Origin: Chaetoderma sp. LZ-2023a
Lineage: Eukaryota > Mollusca > Caudofoveata > Chaetodermatida > Chaetodermatidae
Direction of reading: 5' to 3'
DNA: 64,000 nt
NCBI GenBank assembly: GCA_034401795.1
Contig: CM067370.1
Location: 55,119,380-55,183,379 of the forward strand
In this document: piece by piece, positions 12,041-24,200 of the stretch
How the letters are laid out: every line of letters starts with the position of its first letter
How positions within the stretch are numbered: position 1 is the first letter of the stretch
Notes under the pieces: model-generated
Databases searched by the model: none
What the model was told of the DNA's origin: nothing
Seen by the model: the letters and a program-made list of their open reading frames with translations, nothing else
Program-made: the position numbers and the translations under genes

Positions 12041-13140
12041 TCTATTTACTGGATAGACCGATGTTATTTTCTCTATTCTGATGGTTGACTATAATTATTC
12101 CAGAGAGCGACAACAACGCAGTCTTAACTTGTACTTTGTTTTTCAAATTCAAATTCAATAACTTTACATAGCAACTTTATATATTCAAAACTCTACATAA
12201 CTCTCTGCATTTACAAACTTACTCACTGACATGCTCCCCTAGCTCTCAACTTCTTAAAATTAATTTCACACATATATAGCATACTAGTTTCCAGGCAAAC
12301 AAACTTTCACCATTCAAACATGTCTGTTCAATAATTTGTAAAAACATGAATTTTCAGCAATATATTCAATTAAATACAATCCTTAATAATATCAGGCTTA
12401 AACCTCATGTAGCTACTTAACCATTGTAATGCTGAATTTACTGAATTAAATTATTATTGCAGGCAGACTGGTCTGCCAGCAATACAGATTCCATTTTAGA
12501 ATTATAAATTGTTAATATCTGGGTTCAGCAGTATAATGGTTAAATCTCTATATTTAAAAATCTATATCCATAGTATGAGGATTTACCCTTTCATTTCAAT
12601 GCTGTACTAATTGTATTTACTTTTTATAACATTCATACAAAGCAACTATTGAATATTTTTCAAATAATTTAACAGAAAATGTTTGCTGCCTCTGGCAGCA
12701 ACAACCTTCAATTAAATCATTTCCCAAATGTTCAGCAGAATAAGTATAACATCATAAATTGCAATACATATATGTATGCCGTAAGGCTCAAAGGGTTAAT
12801 ACTCTCTTGTGCTGGTTGTATGTTTCTTCAAACACAATGGGTCAATTAATGACTTAATAGCTGGCTCTCTGTAGTAAGCCCAGCAGATTATTTAACAATT
12901 AAACAGTTCAATAATAACTGGTAATCTGTCCATGTAAATATGCTATTGTTCCTTGATGAGGTGCTTAGTGCCACTGACTTCAAACCAGTGTAGACTGTAC
13001 ACAGTGGGGTTTTTTTTTTGATAAAATTATTTTTACATTAAATATAAACAATATTATAATATAGTCAAATATTTCTTGGGCACGATACAATTACAGAAAT
13101 GGAAATGAAACAGATATCTGGCTTTGAATTCAATCCACAA
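12041..13140. other. No gene; small inverted repeats only
   Basis: AT-rich. Short palindromes occur at about 12460-12485 (gcagactggtctgc) and 12680-12702 (ttgctgcctctggcagcaa); the second matches the core of the MITE hairpins inside KMT5A introns. Confidence 0.5.
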
Positions 13141-14144
13141 ACTAGATTGATCGGTCGATGACGCAAATCCCCAAGTTCACCGCTTTGAACTTTTGACGAA
13201 CCCCACAACAAAATTCGACCCCTGTCCATCCCCTGGGGGCGGAGCCAAATCTAAATGGCCTCTTGCACTCCGCAACCATATGGGTAACTCAGATATCAAA
13301 TTTAGTTGAGTTCCGTCTAACAATTTCAGAGGAGTTGCGTTACAACTCATTTGACCTTTTGACCCCTGCCACGACCCCCCTGGCGGCGGAGCCAAATCTA
13401 AATATTGTCTTACAAAGCGGAATCATACGGGTAACCCACATACCAAATTTGATTTAATTCCACCCAATAGTTTGGGAGGAGATAGCGTAATGGATGGACG
13501 GACAGATGGATGGAGGCGATTACAATATGCCAGACTTTTTTTAAGACGTGTGGATAATTACATTATTCATCAAGTTCATCATCAATGTCTTCACTCTCTG
13601 GATCCTGCATGTGCTCACACTTGTCATCATCGCCTTCACATAAACAAGCAGGGTTGGACTTCAGCCCAAGTTTGCCACACTTACAACATTATAACTTACA
13701 AATTATGGTGGGTTTTTTTTTTTGGTTGAATATAAATCATTATAAATTTCTCCTGCGTAGACGAGAATTTTGTTTATCTGGTCAGCTTTTTAGTTAACCA
13801 CTCAGCCACATGTGCAACATAACTTTTCTGAAAGAGATATAGACCTTTCATTTGGTACCAATGAACCGTCTCTTACAGAGGGTGCAATGGGACTCCAAAG
13901 CACCCCATTTGGCCGCAGGATTAGATTTATTTCCGGTATTCAGAGCGAGTACTCGTCTGTGACTCACAGGCTGCGGTTTGGAATCGGAACTTGGAAATTA
14001 CCATATACGTAATAGTGACCGACATTTGTATCTTGCGAGATTTTTAGATTGTAGCGACAGTTATCTTGCGCTGCCGTACGAAATCTCGCAAGAATATGAA
14101 TGTATGTCTTCAAGCAAACTATTCCGTGAATAGTTCAACCAATT

Positions 14145-14233
<89 letters not shown>

Positions 14234-15805
14234 CAGAATTCTTTTCTAAATATCGCGTGACCCGATTGTTATTATTAGCCTGTTAAATTCACATGCTAGT
14301 CGAAAAGCGTTTGTTTTAGACACAATGGGCCGAAAAAAGATATTCCGCTTTCAACAGCCTATCAAACGTGTGTCCGATATTCAACGTCATGTGTGTATAA
14401 CAAATTACTTGTGGCAAAGATCACAAAGGGCCAGCCATGACGTGATTAGATAAACAATGTTCATTGGTAGGAAGAAAAATTATTCTTCATATAGAGATTG
14501 TATAATTTTTGTCCTGCTAGCCAATGAGAAAAATGGGAATGGAATAATCAGCATATGTGGCTTAAATGATATAGATATTTCTATATTCTCAGAAAAACAT
14601 GTTTTAGGTATCAATCATTACTCATTGCTTTTCTCCTGATTGTCGCTGGATAATCTCTCATCACACTCCTTTTATTATTATAGTAGAGGGCTATGTAATA
14701 CTGGGATGGGTGGACGAAAATTCATAGGCTTTCATTTTTAACAATGCTGATACGAAAAACCGAAAATATGTATATTCATAGAATCGCGATGACATCATCA
14801 CAATCAAATTTCCCATAATACACTGGGAGCGACGCCATTCTTGGAGGGGCTAATTTAACATTACAGGCAATGGGCCATAAGATTTTAATTACATTTTCTT
14901 TACTATCTTGCAAAATTCACTCATGATGTGATGTTTTCTGATACCTGGCGGGGTTATTACAGACTCTCAGATATATGATTTTATGGTTAGAGCGTCATGG
15001 AAAATGTAGACGATGCGTTGCTATGGGCAGTCCTCATTAGCATGCCCCAAACTTAATGGCAGCCGATCTGAAGATGCCTGGATGTGCGAAACTGTGAATA
15101 TTTGGTTTTTCTATATTTATCGCCACATTTTTAAAAAACCGTCGGGGATATTGTAATCACCTCCGTCCGACCGTCACACTATCTCCTCCCAAACCACTGG
15201 GTGGAATTAAATCAAATTTGGCATGTAGTTTACCCATATGATTCCACTTTGCAAGATGATATTTAGATTTGGCTCCGCACCCAGGAGTGTGTGGCAGGGG
15301 TCAAAAGGTCAAATCAGTTGTAACGCGGCTTCTCTGAAATCGTTACACAGAACTCTACCAAATTTGATATCTGAGTAACCCATATGATTGTGGAGTGCAA
15401 GAGGACACTTAAATTTGGCTCCACCGGTGGGGGAGGGGTCAAAAGATAAAATTTTAACTTGCGGAAATTGATTGTAACGCATCTCCTCCGAAATCGTTGG
15501 ACGGAATTCAACCAAATTTGGTATGTAAGTTACCCATGTCAATGTAGAGTGAATGCACACATTTACCTTTTGCCCAGCCCCCAGGGGTGGGGTGGGGGGT
15601 TACAAGGTAAAACAATTGATTGTAATGCAACTCCTCTGACATGGTTGGAGGGAATTCAACCAAATTTAGAATGTCAGTTACCCATATGATTGCGGAGTGC
15701 AAAATGATGTTTACATTTTGCTGGCACGGGGGTGGGTTGTGCTAAAACTTCAAAGCGGTGAATGTGGGGATTTACGATGACACGTCACCAACCGATCAAT
15801 CTAGT
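13141..15805. mobile_element. Foldback element with repeat-array arms
   Basis: The outer ends are inverted: 'actagattgatcggt' at 13141 is matched by 'accgatcaatctagt' ending at 15805, and further in 'caccgctttgaa' pairs with 'ttcaaagcggtg'. Each arm (13141-13530 and 15140-15805) is a head-to-tail array of ~115-130-bp units in opposite orientations. Landmarks are 'catatgggtaac', 'ggagttgcgttacaa', and runs of 'tttgacccctgccac' type sequence. The arms have different unit numbers. The centre holds a long TA microsatellite and unremarkable sequence. Short open frames (IWVTQISNLVEF-like) are translations of the array. No transposase is present. Confidence 0.75.
14151..14233. repeat. (TA)n microsatellite
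   Basis: About 80 bp of nearly uninterrupted TA dinucleotides with one TACA interruption. Confidence 0.97.
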
Positions 15806-15892
15806 TATATTTATAAGCGGTTTTGAAACTGTCAATCACTACTTGTGCGTGATATTGGTTTTAAATATGGTATCGATATATATCGCGCAGCC

Positions 15893-16045
15893 CTAAGTTG
15901 CGATAAACCTTGATCGGGATATTCGAGTGGTAACTATTGAGAATCATAATGGAGCTCAATTTTTTATTCACCCCTGGTGGGATTTAGACAAATGTCCCAC
16001 CTATCAATTTTTTAATTACTATACAAGTTGAGGAATGTTCCTGAT
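15893..16045 (+). repeat. ~125-bp tandem array, right part
   Basis: A unit resumes with 'ttgcgataaaccttgatcgg', then 'gagtggtaactattgagaat', 'tattcacccctggtggga', matching the units at 5280-6245. It marks the right flank of the 9.6-kb insertion. Confidence 0.75.
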
Positions 16046-17284
16046 TTTAGCATCCTGTTTTTTATAATGTACTAAATATTCAGATGAATATTGTAAAATA
16101 AATATTCAATTGTGTGCATGGCCGCCATCAAATGAAAATACTCAGACTTTGGTGATGAAGCCACAAGTATTTTTTTTTTAGGAATTGCTCATAAACAACA
16201 AAATCTGAAGAGTGAATCAGAGCTGCTATGTAACATAGCAAATAATGAAATAAGAATGCAAAGGATTAGAGAAACAAAATCGGCAATTTATAGTATTTGA
16301 TTGATACGTTGTATTGTATTTAAAAACAGCAAGCAACTAACAAGCAAAATATATATAATACACTGCTGACATGTTATTTACAAAGAATGATGGATTGTAC
16401 ATAGAACATTTTTGGGCAATTCTAATCTCCTTTTTGTGACGTTGATTTTGGAAAGTTAAAATACAATTGGAAAATTTAATTTTTTTGCACAAATACATTA
16501 CTCTTTGTCATAAATATTAAATAATTATTAAAAGCATAACAAAAATACACTTACTGTATGCAGATAAAAAAACTACTGCATGCAGAATACACTTACATTG
16601 TACACGTAACTTCATAGTGCCAAAGGACATTTTTAAACATTTTTTTACATTAAGCGGTCCAAGGCGCCAAACCTTTTATCTGACTGTTTCAAACGTACAA
16701 ATTTGAAATCAGCATACCCAAAAACGTATATAAAACCAATTTTGGCTTCAAGATTAATATTTAAAAAAATCCAATATGACCGTCAAAACACACTACATTT
16801 TAATCGGCCCATGGCGATCATGTTTTTTTTAACTTAAACATAGTTTAATCCCTTATCATATCTCCAAATTTTTGGCGCCTCTGGAGTAGCTTTCGTGAAA
16901 ACTAGGTCATCAAAGATGGCTGCCAAACCATTTGGTCAATCAAGTTTCTTTGAACAAACTTGGTTCGGCTCTTGCCCTAGATCATATTTCTTGAGTTTTG
17001 AATCCATGCAATTTCGGATATTTTAAAGATATTTCTTAAAATCGGCCAGAATCCGGCAGCCAAATTGGCCAATCAGCTTCCTTTGAACAAACTTGGATCC
17101 CTATGCCCTAAGGATGCTTATTGCCATATATAGTTGAAATTAGCCCAATGGTTCTTGAGACGTTGTTTAAAGAAATCTTGATGGACGGACGTATGACAAA
17201 TGGACGGTTGCCACAGCTTAAGCTCACTTGGCCTTTCAGTCCAGGTGAGCTAACAATTGACTTTTATTAGGTTTCTGCATTTAG
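16046..17284. other. No gene; degenerate repeat at 16.88-17.25 kb
   Basis: No coding sequence recognised. At 16900-17250 two loosely repeated units share 'ccaatcagcttcctttgaacaaacttgg'-type sequence, ending in 'gatggacggacg' and 'gtccaggtgagcta', a motif style frequent at the ends of array-type repeats in mollusc genomes (inference). Confidence 0.45.
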
Positions 17285-17622
17285 ATTGTTGATACACATG
17301 CATCCAAGCACGCACGCACTCACGCACGCACACACACGCACGCACATATGCACACCAACTTCCCATAAACATTATTAAATGTGAAATGAAATATCAGAAA
17401 TTTCACCCATCTTCAATTAGAGTATGTCTTAGGTAGTTAAACAAGTGCTAGATGCTATAGTTGATACACATGCATCCCAGCACGCACACACACAAGCACG
17501 CATGTGCACACCCGCACTTCCCATAAACATTATTAAACGTGAAATGAAATATCAGAAATTTCACCCATCTTCAATTAGAGTATGTCTTAGGTAGTTAAAC
17601 AAGTGCTACATGCTATAGTTGC
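17285..17622 (+). repeat. ~170-bp tandem duplication with CA-rich part
   Basis: The unit 'tgatacacatgcatcc...cacgcacgcac...cttcccataaacattatt...gtgctagatgctatag' occurs at about 17290-17460 and 17461-17622 with few differences. The variable part is a (CACG/CA)n run. Confidence 0.9.
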
Positions 17623-17879
17623 AACTTAGGCATTTTTATCCGAAATGTCAAAAATTTGAGACTGCTCAATAGACTGACTGACTGACATGTAACAAACTGA
17701 CTGATACCAGTTGCGCGTCGCAACGATACAGAATGTAATGCCTTCCAATAGGAAACAACGTAATTGTAGTTGGTAACATTGGTATATTAAGGTACTGGAT
17801 CCCGCAATAATGCTATATATTAAGTTTTATTTGGTTACTTTATGGCTGATGGCGCAGCTGCAACAGAGATATATAGTCA

Positions 17880-18200
17880 CGAATTAACCAAAATAGAGTA
17901 ATGCAATCTGTCAGTCAAGTATATGATGTCATAATCAATTACGTCACAGGTAGGCTGACGCCATAATCAAAATATGTCATGAAAAGTCTGTCAGCAACTC
18001 TTAATAATCTTTACTACTTAATAAGTTAATAAATATTCTGTTGAAACTAATTTGACTGGGCGCTGTTGCTGCCATAGGCTAAATATTCAACAGTCGTGGG
18101 TACAGTTTTCTGGAAATTGAGATTATATGGGAAAAGTATGGGCGGAACTTGATATGGCTGAGGCATAGCTAAAGGTGTATTTATCCATTGATGTCTGACA
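17880..18200 (+). mobile_element. MITE-C copy (hairpin-core element), partial
   Basis: Shares with 20565, 33850 and 51240 the blocks 'tatgatgtcataatca', 'ctcttaataatct', 'ttgaaactaatttgact', 'gctgttgctgcc' and 'ttttctggaaattga'. Here one arm of the core hairpin is deleted. It lies downstream of the KMT5A stop codon. Confidence 0.65.
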
Positions 18201-18439
18201 CTGCTCTGACTAACTAAAGACAAACTCAGAATATATTGTTGCAGTTCATTATAGTCTGGGTCGAACTCCTCACTATTCATGGTTATGAGGTTATGACGGC
18301 TACTGTAAAAGTTATGCCTGTACTCCTATTTCCAACTAAAATATGTCTTGAACAACTAAGTTCCGGTGATATTTTAGGTCATTTGGCAATATGTACGAAA
18401 ATAATGTCCATTGAATTTTTTTCATTGACACTTTTATAG

Positions 18440-19340
18440 GTGCACATATGTAACGCAAAGGTCTTGTAATAAAAAAACCAAAAACCTCTTGCGGAGATGG
18501 AGATCATACCGGTTAGTGACGGTAGTATAGGCACAGCTTTTATGAGGTCGGTATGTCATAGTATGTGACTAGTGTGTTGATTCCCCTTCGTGTAATTGAG
18601 TAGGCTATATTTGATAATGTCAACAGGCCAGTACGGGCAGTTTAATACACTGATACGTACTGTATTTACATGAGGCGTACATGGTACACATGAATATTTA
18701 AATGTTTATGTACATGGATGATTTCTATGCGTACAGTACGCTTGTACGCGCCTTATCTGGAGCGCTGATAATAGGTCGCAAAACATACAAGAAACTGTGT
18801 AGATCACAGTTTACAGTTACTGTTGAAACCAGATCGCACGTACAATACCCGTGTTTATACAGAGGGGGGCGGGGGGATGGGGGGGGGGAGCATGGGTGCA
18901 TGAAAAAAGCCACCTCTCCAACAGATGGATCATAGGTAGCCAAAGGAGAAGGGGGAGGGGGTCCACGCATACTTTCCCTGGAAATTTGGAAATCCAGGTC
19001 TCATATGGCCTCTCCTACATTTTCAGAGGTAAATATGGACCCTCAGTTGGCTGCTAAATCTTTACACATTTAATTATAATCAAAAATTTGGGTGGATGAG
19101 TGTGATGCTTTTCTCATTGGTGCATCACTTCATGGTCGTCAAGCTACTAAGAACAAGCCGAATTACTCATAGCATTTAAAATCTGAGAACAATTAATTTC
19201 CAACAGCAACAGATTATTTTCTCGTCTCACTGGGGGGAGGGGGTGTCATCATAATCTACACTTTTCTCCGAAAAACCTCGGGATAATAATTATAGTAAAA
19301 CATCTTAGATTGAGAAAATAAGCATGAGTGCACTGATACT
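18440..19340. other. No gene; G-rich strand near 18.87 kb
   Basis: No coding sequence recognised. 18864-18890 has four G runs within about 30 bases (gggggg, gggggg, gggggggggg and flanks) and could form a G-quadruplex. A second G-rich stretch is at 18949-18962. Confidence 0.5.
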
Positions 19341-19344
19341 CATT

Positions 19345-19462
19345 AACCAGCCAGTCATTCCAGCGACACATTTTCAAAAATAGTCTTCTCTTGGTCTGCA
19401 AATGGACATTTTTAAAGACCACTGCAAACGCCGTTTTTGCCTGATATGAGTGTTAACGTGTT
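19345..19462 (+). mobile_element. MITE-A half copy
   Basis: One arm only of the palindromic family: 'ccagtcattccag', 'ttttcaaaaatagtcttctc', 'ggtctgcaaatggacattt', 'gatatgagtgttaa'. Compare 22808, 24001 and 32081. Confidence 0.75.
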
Positions 19463-20226
19463 AAGCGCAATAATCACACATGGACATTTATGTATAAAAT
19501 ACCAGTGTTATATTGATACAGATAATTATGCTGGTACAAGCTGATTATTTTTATGAAGTTTCATAATGACTAGTAAGGAACGTGAGCTACATGAAAATAG
19601 CCCAAATTGATTTTGCATCAACATGACATTTGGTCTATATAAGACATGATTTTCTGACTACTGTGAAAGTTTGCATCAGTTTGGAAATGGAATAACTCAA
19701 TCAAATCTAGACATAAATAATGTAGCATAGTCATTTTCAGGATTCACTTCGATAAAATGATCACTGATGTAATCACGTAAACGTTATTCTGTAGGATCAT
19801 ACATCACTATTATGGCTGCGCAATATACAGATACTATAAAGAAAATCTGTGATGTCACAAGGTGTTCAGTGCCAACACTGAATTATCTGAATGAATCCTC
19901 AAAATGGCTGTAATGTATATAATTATAGCTGGTCTGGTTTGAGCAGCCATCTCTTTATGTTGATCCTCATCAAGCAACACAATGTTGAGAAGGAAGTGGC
20001 CTGCTTATAACACAGAACAGGGATAACTTTAGTTAACATTATGCCAAAGCTAGTATTGGCATTTCTTATAAATACAATGATGGAGATGCAAACAACTTCC
20101 ATTAGAATTTCCATGCACAATACATGTTATCCCATATTTATAAGGATGGGGAAGGGGGGGGGGATTTTGTTCAAAATGGTGTAACACACTATAGGTGCGA
20201 CTTAGTCTGCTTTGTCAGAAACCTAA
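19463..20226. other. No gene seen
   Basis: AT-rich sequence downstream of KMT5A. I saw no coding sequence, repeat copy or clear polyadenylation signal for the gene. Confidence 0.4.
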
Positions 20227-20406
20227 CTGTCTCGCTGCTGCAACCCACCAAACAATAAATTCAATGTACAAATGCTTTTGAACTGCTGAATATTTTGAAA
20301 ACAATTTGACCAACAACTTTCAGTCAAATTGTTTTCAAAATATTTAGCATTTCCACAGATATAGCCCATGTAATATGTTGTCTGAAAAAACTCGGCAGCG
20401 AGGCAG
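20227..20406. mobile_element. MITE-B copy 1 (CTGTCTCGCTGC ends)
   Basis: Ends are inverted: CTGTCTCGCTGCTG at the left and CGGCAGCGAGGCAG at the right, flanked by CTAA and TTAA. The inner arms are 'tattttgaaaacaatttgac' and its complement. The second copy is at 31727-31922. TTAA flanks suggest piggyBac-type mobilisation (inference). Confidence 0.75.
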
Positions 20407-20564
20407 TTAAGAAATTTGACAGACAAACTGACTTAAATACTATTTGTGAGTCGCAACAAAAAATAATTTAATTTTTCAGATTTTCACTGGGAAATGCTGG
20501 AAGTAAGTTTTTCTGATGGATATTAATAAAATAAGATTTGACAATGCAATAGATGAATCCAGTC

Positions 20565-20890
20565 TATCGATCAATCATATGATGTCATAATCAACTATGT
20601 AACATGTAGGCAGACGTCATAATCAATGATGTCATGACCGCCATAATTAAGTCTGTCATAAATGCTTAATAGTCTGTCAAGTTGTATGAATTGTATGTCT
20701 TTACAATTTAATAAACATTGCGCTGAATATTTTGAAACTAATTTGACTGAGCGTTGTTGCTGCCATAAGCAGTAACAGCCCGCATAGCAGCAACAGCACC
20801 AAGTCAAATTAGTTCATAGATGGACAAAGTGTTGGCAGAGCTTATCTAGGGATGGGCGGGGCATAGCCACTAGATATAACAATGCTCAAA
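20565..20890 (+). mobile_element. MITE-C copy with hairpin 20722-20816
   Basis: Contains 'catatgatgtcataatca', 'ttgtatgtctttacaattt', and a hairpin whose arms are 'gaaactaatttgact' (20734) and 'agtcaaattagttc' (20802) around 'gttgttgctgcc'/'cagcaacagc'. Ends near 'gatgggcggggcatagc', as at 51570. Confidence 0.75.
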
Positions 20891-21076
20891 CTTTCTACCA
20901 TAACTTATGCCATTTATGGGGCTTTGATACAACCATCTCATATGATTGGCTTGTATGTGTGTGCCTGGAACTATCAGACGATAAATAACAAGCCATATCT
21001 GAGAGATCAGACACCATGAGTCATGACTATGTAATGAGCGGCCCTACTCATTATCTGAATGATAAACTAGCATGTT

Positions 21077-21290
21077 TCAGGAGGCTAGCCATGGATGTGC
21101 CTCCAGAGAACTTGAACTCCTATCACCATAATCATACAGCAATTCTTCTCCGATGCTGATATCACGGGATGCTACCAGGATGAGGTGTGGTGTATTGTTG
21201 ATGTCGGTTAAGCGTGTGTGACAGTTAGCCAGCTTTTTGCTGTGGTTTATAAGCCGCCCTAACCGATTACTCTCCACTGTTGCATCGACA
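21077..21290 (-). CDS. KMT5A: KMT5A coding exon 6 (SET domain, C half, stop)
   Basis: Encodes C/VDATVESNRLGRLINHSKK ... HLILVASRDI ... EELLYDYGDR ... EAHPWLAS and a TGA at 21077. It includes the NHS cofactor-binding motif and the YDYG catalytic-site motif. The preceding intron is about 9.5 kb and carries a decayed DIRS element. Confidence 0.95.
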
Positions 21291-24200
21291 CTGAAATAAG
21301 ATGTAACATGAAAATAATAGAACTGAGAAGTCGGACATCATCTTTGCTATAATTATTCATTGTTAAAGTTTTAAAGGGCAACACAAACTGAAAAGGCTTA
21401 AAGCATGTCAGTCGATGCCTTTGTATAAATTAGATAAAAGAGATTATATTTGCATATTTTCGAATTACTAGTCAGTTTCGCCACAGAGATTAATTTTCTT
21501 CCATTTCCAATGAGAATCATATCGCGTGAATGATTGTTGAGGCATGACATTAGCGCATGAACAATATTTTACTGTTGGTAATTGAGAGCTACCGTATTTC
21601 GTTTAATTGAAGCCTAGGCTTCCATTAGGACAAGAAGTGTTCAATTTCCAGCCCAACATCTCTGAGAAAGGGGTGCAGAGTTTTCCCACAAAAGTTTTCT
21701 AAAACTGATAGCACAGAAATTCAACGCATTTTCTCCTGTAAAAATTCCCACCACCTATGCCTATGTTTAATGTATACCTTAAAACATCACCGGGGAAGTG
21801 AAATTATTTGATTTGAGCGCCTAAATATTGCGTATCCTTTAATAAAGGTCGTTTATTAAATCAAAATTAATTCACAATTTAATATAAAATGACGTAGCGA
21901 AAAAATACAAATCACGTGATTCGCCTCCAATTGAAGAGTTTGTTTTACAGTGAGTACTCGGATATAAATATTCTGGAATCGCAGACTCGGAACTCGGGAA
22001 TTTCTATATATTATCATTGCGTGATAGGAACTGAGTATTATACTGATCTGAATAACGGGTACCCGTTTGATAAACTCCCGTTAGCGTATAATATCTCGCG
22101 AGAACACGTCGCCTCCCATCGCAAAAGAGCCGCTGGCTCGCCAACATAAGACGCCGGCTATATTGTCGTTCGCAATAATTAAATTTGGATCATTTAATGT
22201 TGATTGGCGTTACAAAATTGATGCACATTTTCTCCCGCGCTTGTTTGGTACATAAATTTGGTCTTAAAATGTATTTATAAGGAAGGTATTTAATCACGCC
22301 AAGACTGTTTTACGTGCATTTTGACTACAAAAGTGTGGAATAAACTTTAATATATCTTGAACATATGTGGCCTACTATTAGTATTAATCTAATATGTGGT
22401 CGATATTTACAAATCTGAGGCCGGTATTGACTTCTAGAGGGGCCAGAAATGTATCAGGGCAGAGAGCGGTCTGAAGTAGACACACCCTGTGACATGGTTG
22501 TTATTATTATACACGCTATTCTTAAAAATTGACTCTTAAAAAAAATTTCCTACACAATCTGCTGAGTTAGGGGGTGGGCTTCTAATACAGTTTTGCCATT
22601 TTGAAACTGCTAAGAAATCATTGGAGCTCATATGTCAAAGTTAGGGGGTCGGCTTCTATTAGAGCATAGGCTACAATTAAGCGAAATATGGTAGCAGCAG
22701 CAGCTCATTCATTCATAACCATATTAATAACATGCAAGAGAAATACTAAGGTTTGATAAACTAGAGCTAGAATCTGAGCTGAACAGATTCTAGAATTTGT
22801 TCAAGAAAATTTCAATTTTCTCATAGAAAATGTCCATTTGCAGACAAGAAGATGACTGGTTCGGTTATCGAGCCAGTCATTCCAGTGGTAAATTTTCAAA
22901 AATACTCTTCTCTTGGTCTGTCAATGGACATTTCTCAGGACCACTACAAAAGCCTTTTATATGAGTGTTAAAGCTGATATCAGTGTTAAAGGGCTAAACA
23001 ACAGTTTCATCTCTTCTGAAAACCTACGTGGCGTAATCTGATTCCCTGTAGTTAACGAGTCACATGAGACATCGTACCATGAATTGTATGTGATGTCAAA
23101 ATTTGTGATCATAACCAAAATTTAAAAAGGGATTGTGAAGATTTGTCAAATTCCTTTTAATTTATAAAGATCTAAAAACTTTTAATTTTGGTGTTTTTAT
23201 TGAAATATAATTCTCCTTTAACCAGTGATGGACTTGCAACAAGGTATTAAAGAAAGCAGACACTCAGAACAGAACAATACTGTCAACAGCATAAATGCAA
23301 ATAATTAGATGATAATAAATTGCATATCTGAGCTGCTTTTATACAGCCATAATTGTGTTCATTGCTATTGCTTTAAGAAATTCTAATCTAGTGTTTATAA
23401 TACTAAATAGGAAATTATGATTAATTCTGAGTGGTCATTATGATCTGGCAAGACCGCACTTTGTCATGGAATTCACTTCGCTTGTCATCATACGTACACA
23501 CTCCTCTAATTCAATTTCACCCATGACCAAATCATGGCAAACCAGCATATTTTCTCTAACCGTCTTTGAACAAATTTAGGACAAATTTCTGTGTTAGAAA
23601 CTAAAAGCATTGGAAGACTGTGTACTGTGCAAACTTTGATGATTAGTTTGAAAAACTTAGATAAATGCCCCAAATTATTCTTGCCCACTGGGAGGAAATG
23701 CCACAGGTCGAGTAGACGTGCACCATATTGCGCTCAAGTGACAACATCAATCCTATTTCGGTCGAACTAATAAAGATTAATCAGAGAATCGCAAAGCATG
23801 GTGTCAGATAGGGCATGGGTGGTGGTGTTTAGATCAGGACATATACATATTGCCAACAAACAGAAATTTCTAATTAAAATGTGGTACTATCACATGTTAA
23901 TGTGTAAAACGGCAAAATTTCAATTTTCTCATAGAAAATGTCCTTTTGCTTAAAAGAGAAAACTTTAATCTTAATTGACTTCCTAGGAAAGGAGTTGGTA
24001 ACCCTTTAACACTCATATCAAACAAAAATGGCTTCTGCAGTGGTCTTCAGAAATGTCCATTTGCAGACCAAGAGAAGATTATTATTTTTAATTTACTACT
24101 GGAACGACTGGTTCGATAACCGAGCCAGTCATTCCAGTGGTAAACTTTAAAAAATAGTCTTGGTCTGCAAAAGCACATTTTCTATGAGAAAATTGAAATT

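Larger units (their letters stand above)
6246..15892. mobile_element. ~9.6-kb composite insertion into the tandem array
   Basis: The ~125-bp array is interrupted in mid-unit. The inserted segment begins with GGGCTGCGCAG and ends with CGCGCAGCCC, so the outer ~10 bases are inverted repeats. The flanks 'tcgcgata' (left) and 'ttgcgata' (right) could be an 8-bp target duplication with one difference, although on the right three or four bases separate it from the repeat end. Inside are pseudogene copy A (7.58-11.76 kb), a SINE, a 73-bp tandem duplication, a foldback element (13.14-15.81 kb) and a TA microsatellite. Whether all of this moved as one element or accumulated by nesting cannot be decided by eye. 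Confidence 0.55.

Noticed and set aside
13263-15702. Several 60-85-residue open frames reading IWVTQISNLVEF and similar
   Set aside because: They are translations of the tandem units in the foldback arms, appear in both orientations, and have no start or domain logic.
18725-18970. Proline-rich minus-strand frame opposite a G-rich stretch
   Set aside because: Composition artefact of the poly-G run; no homology or repeat support.
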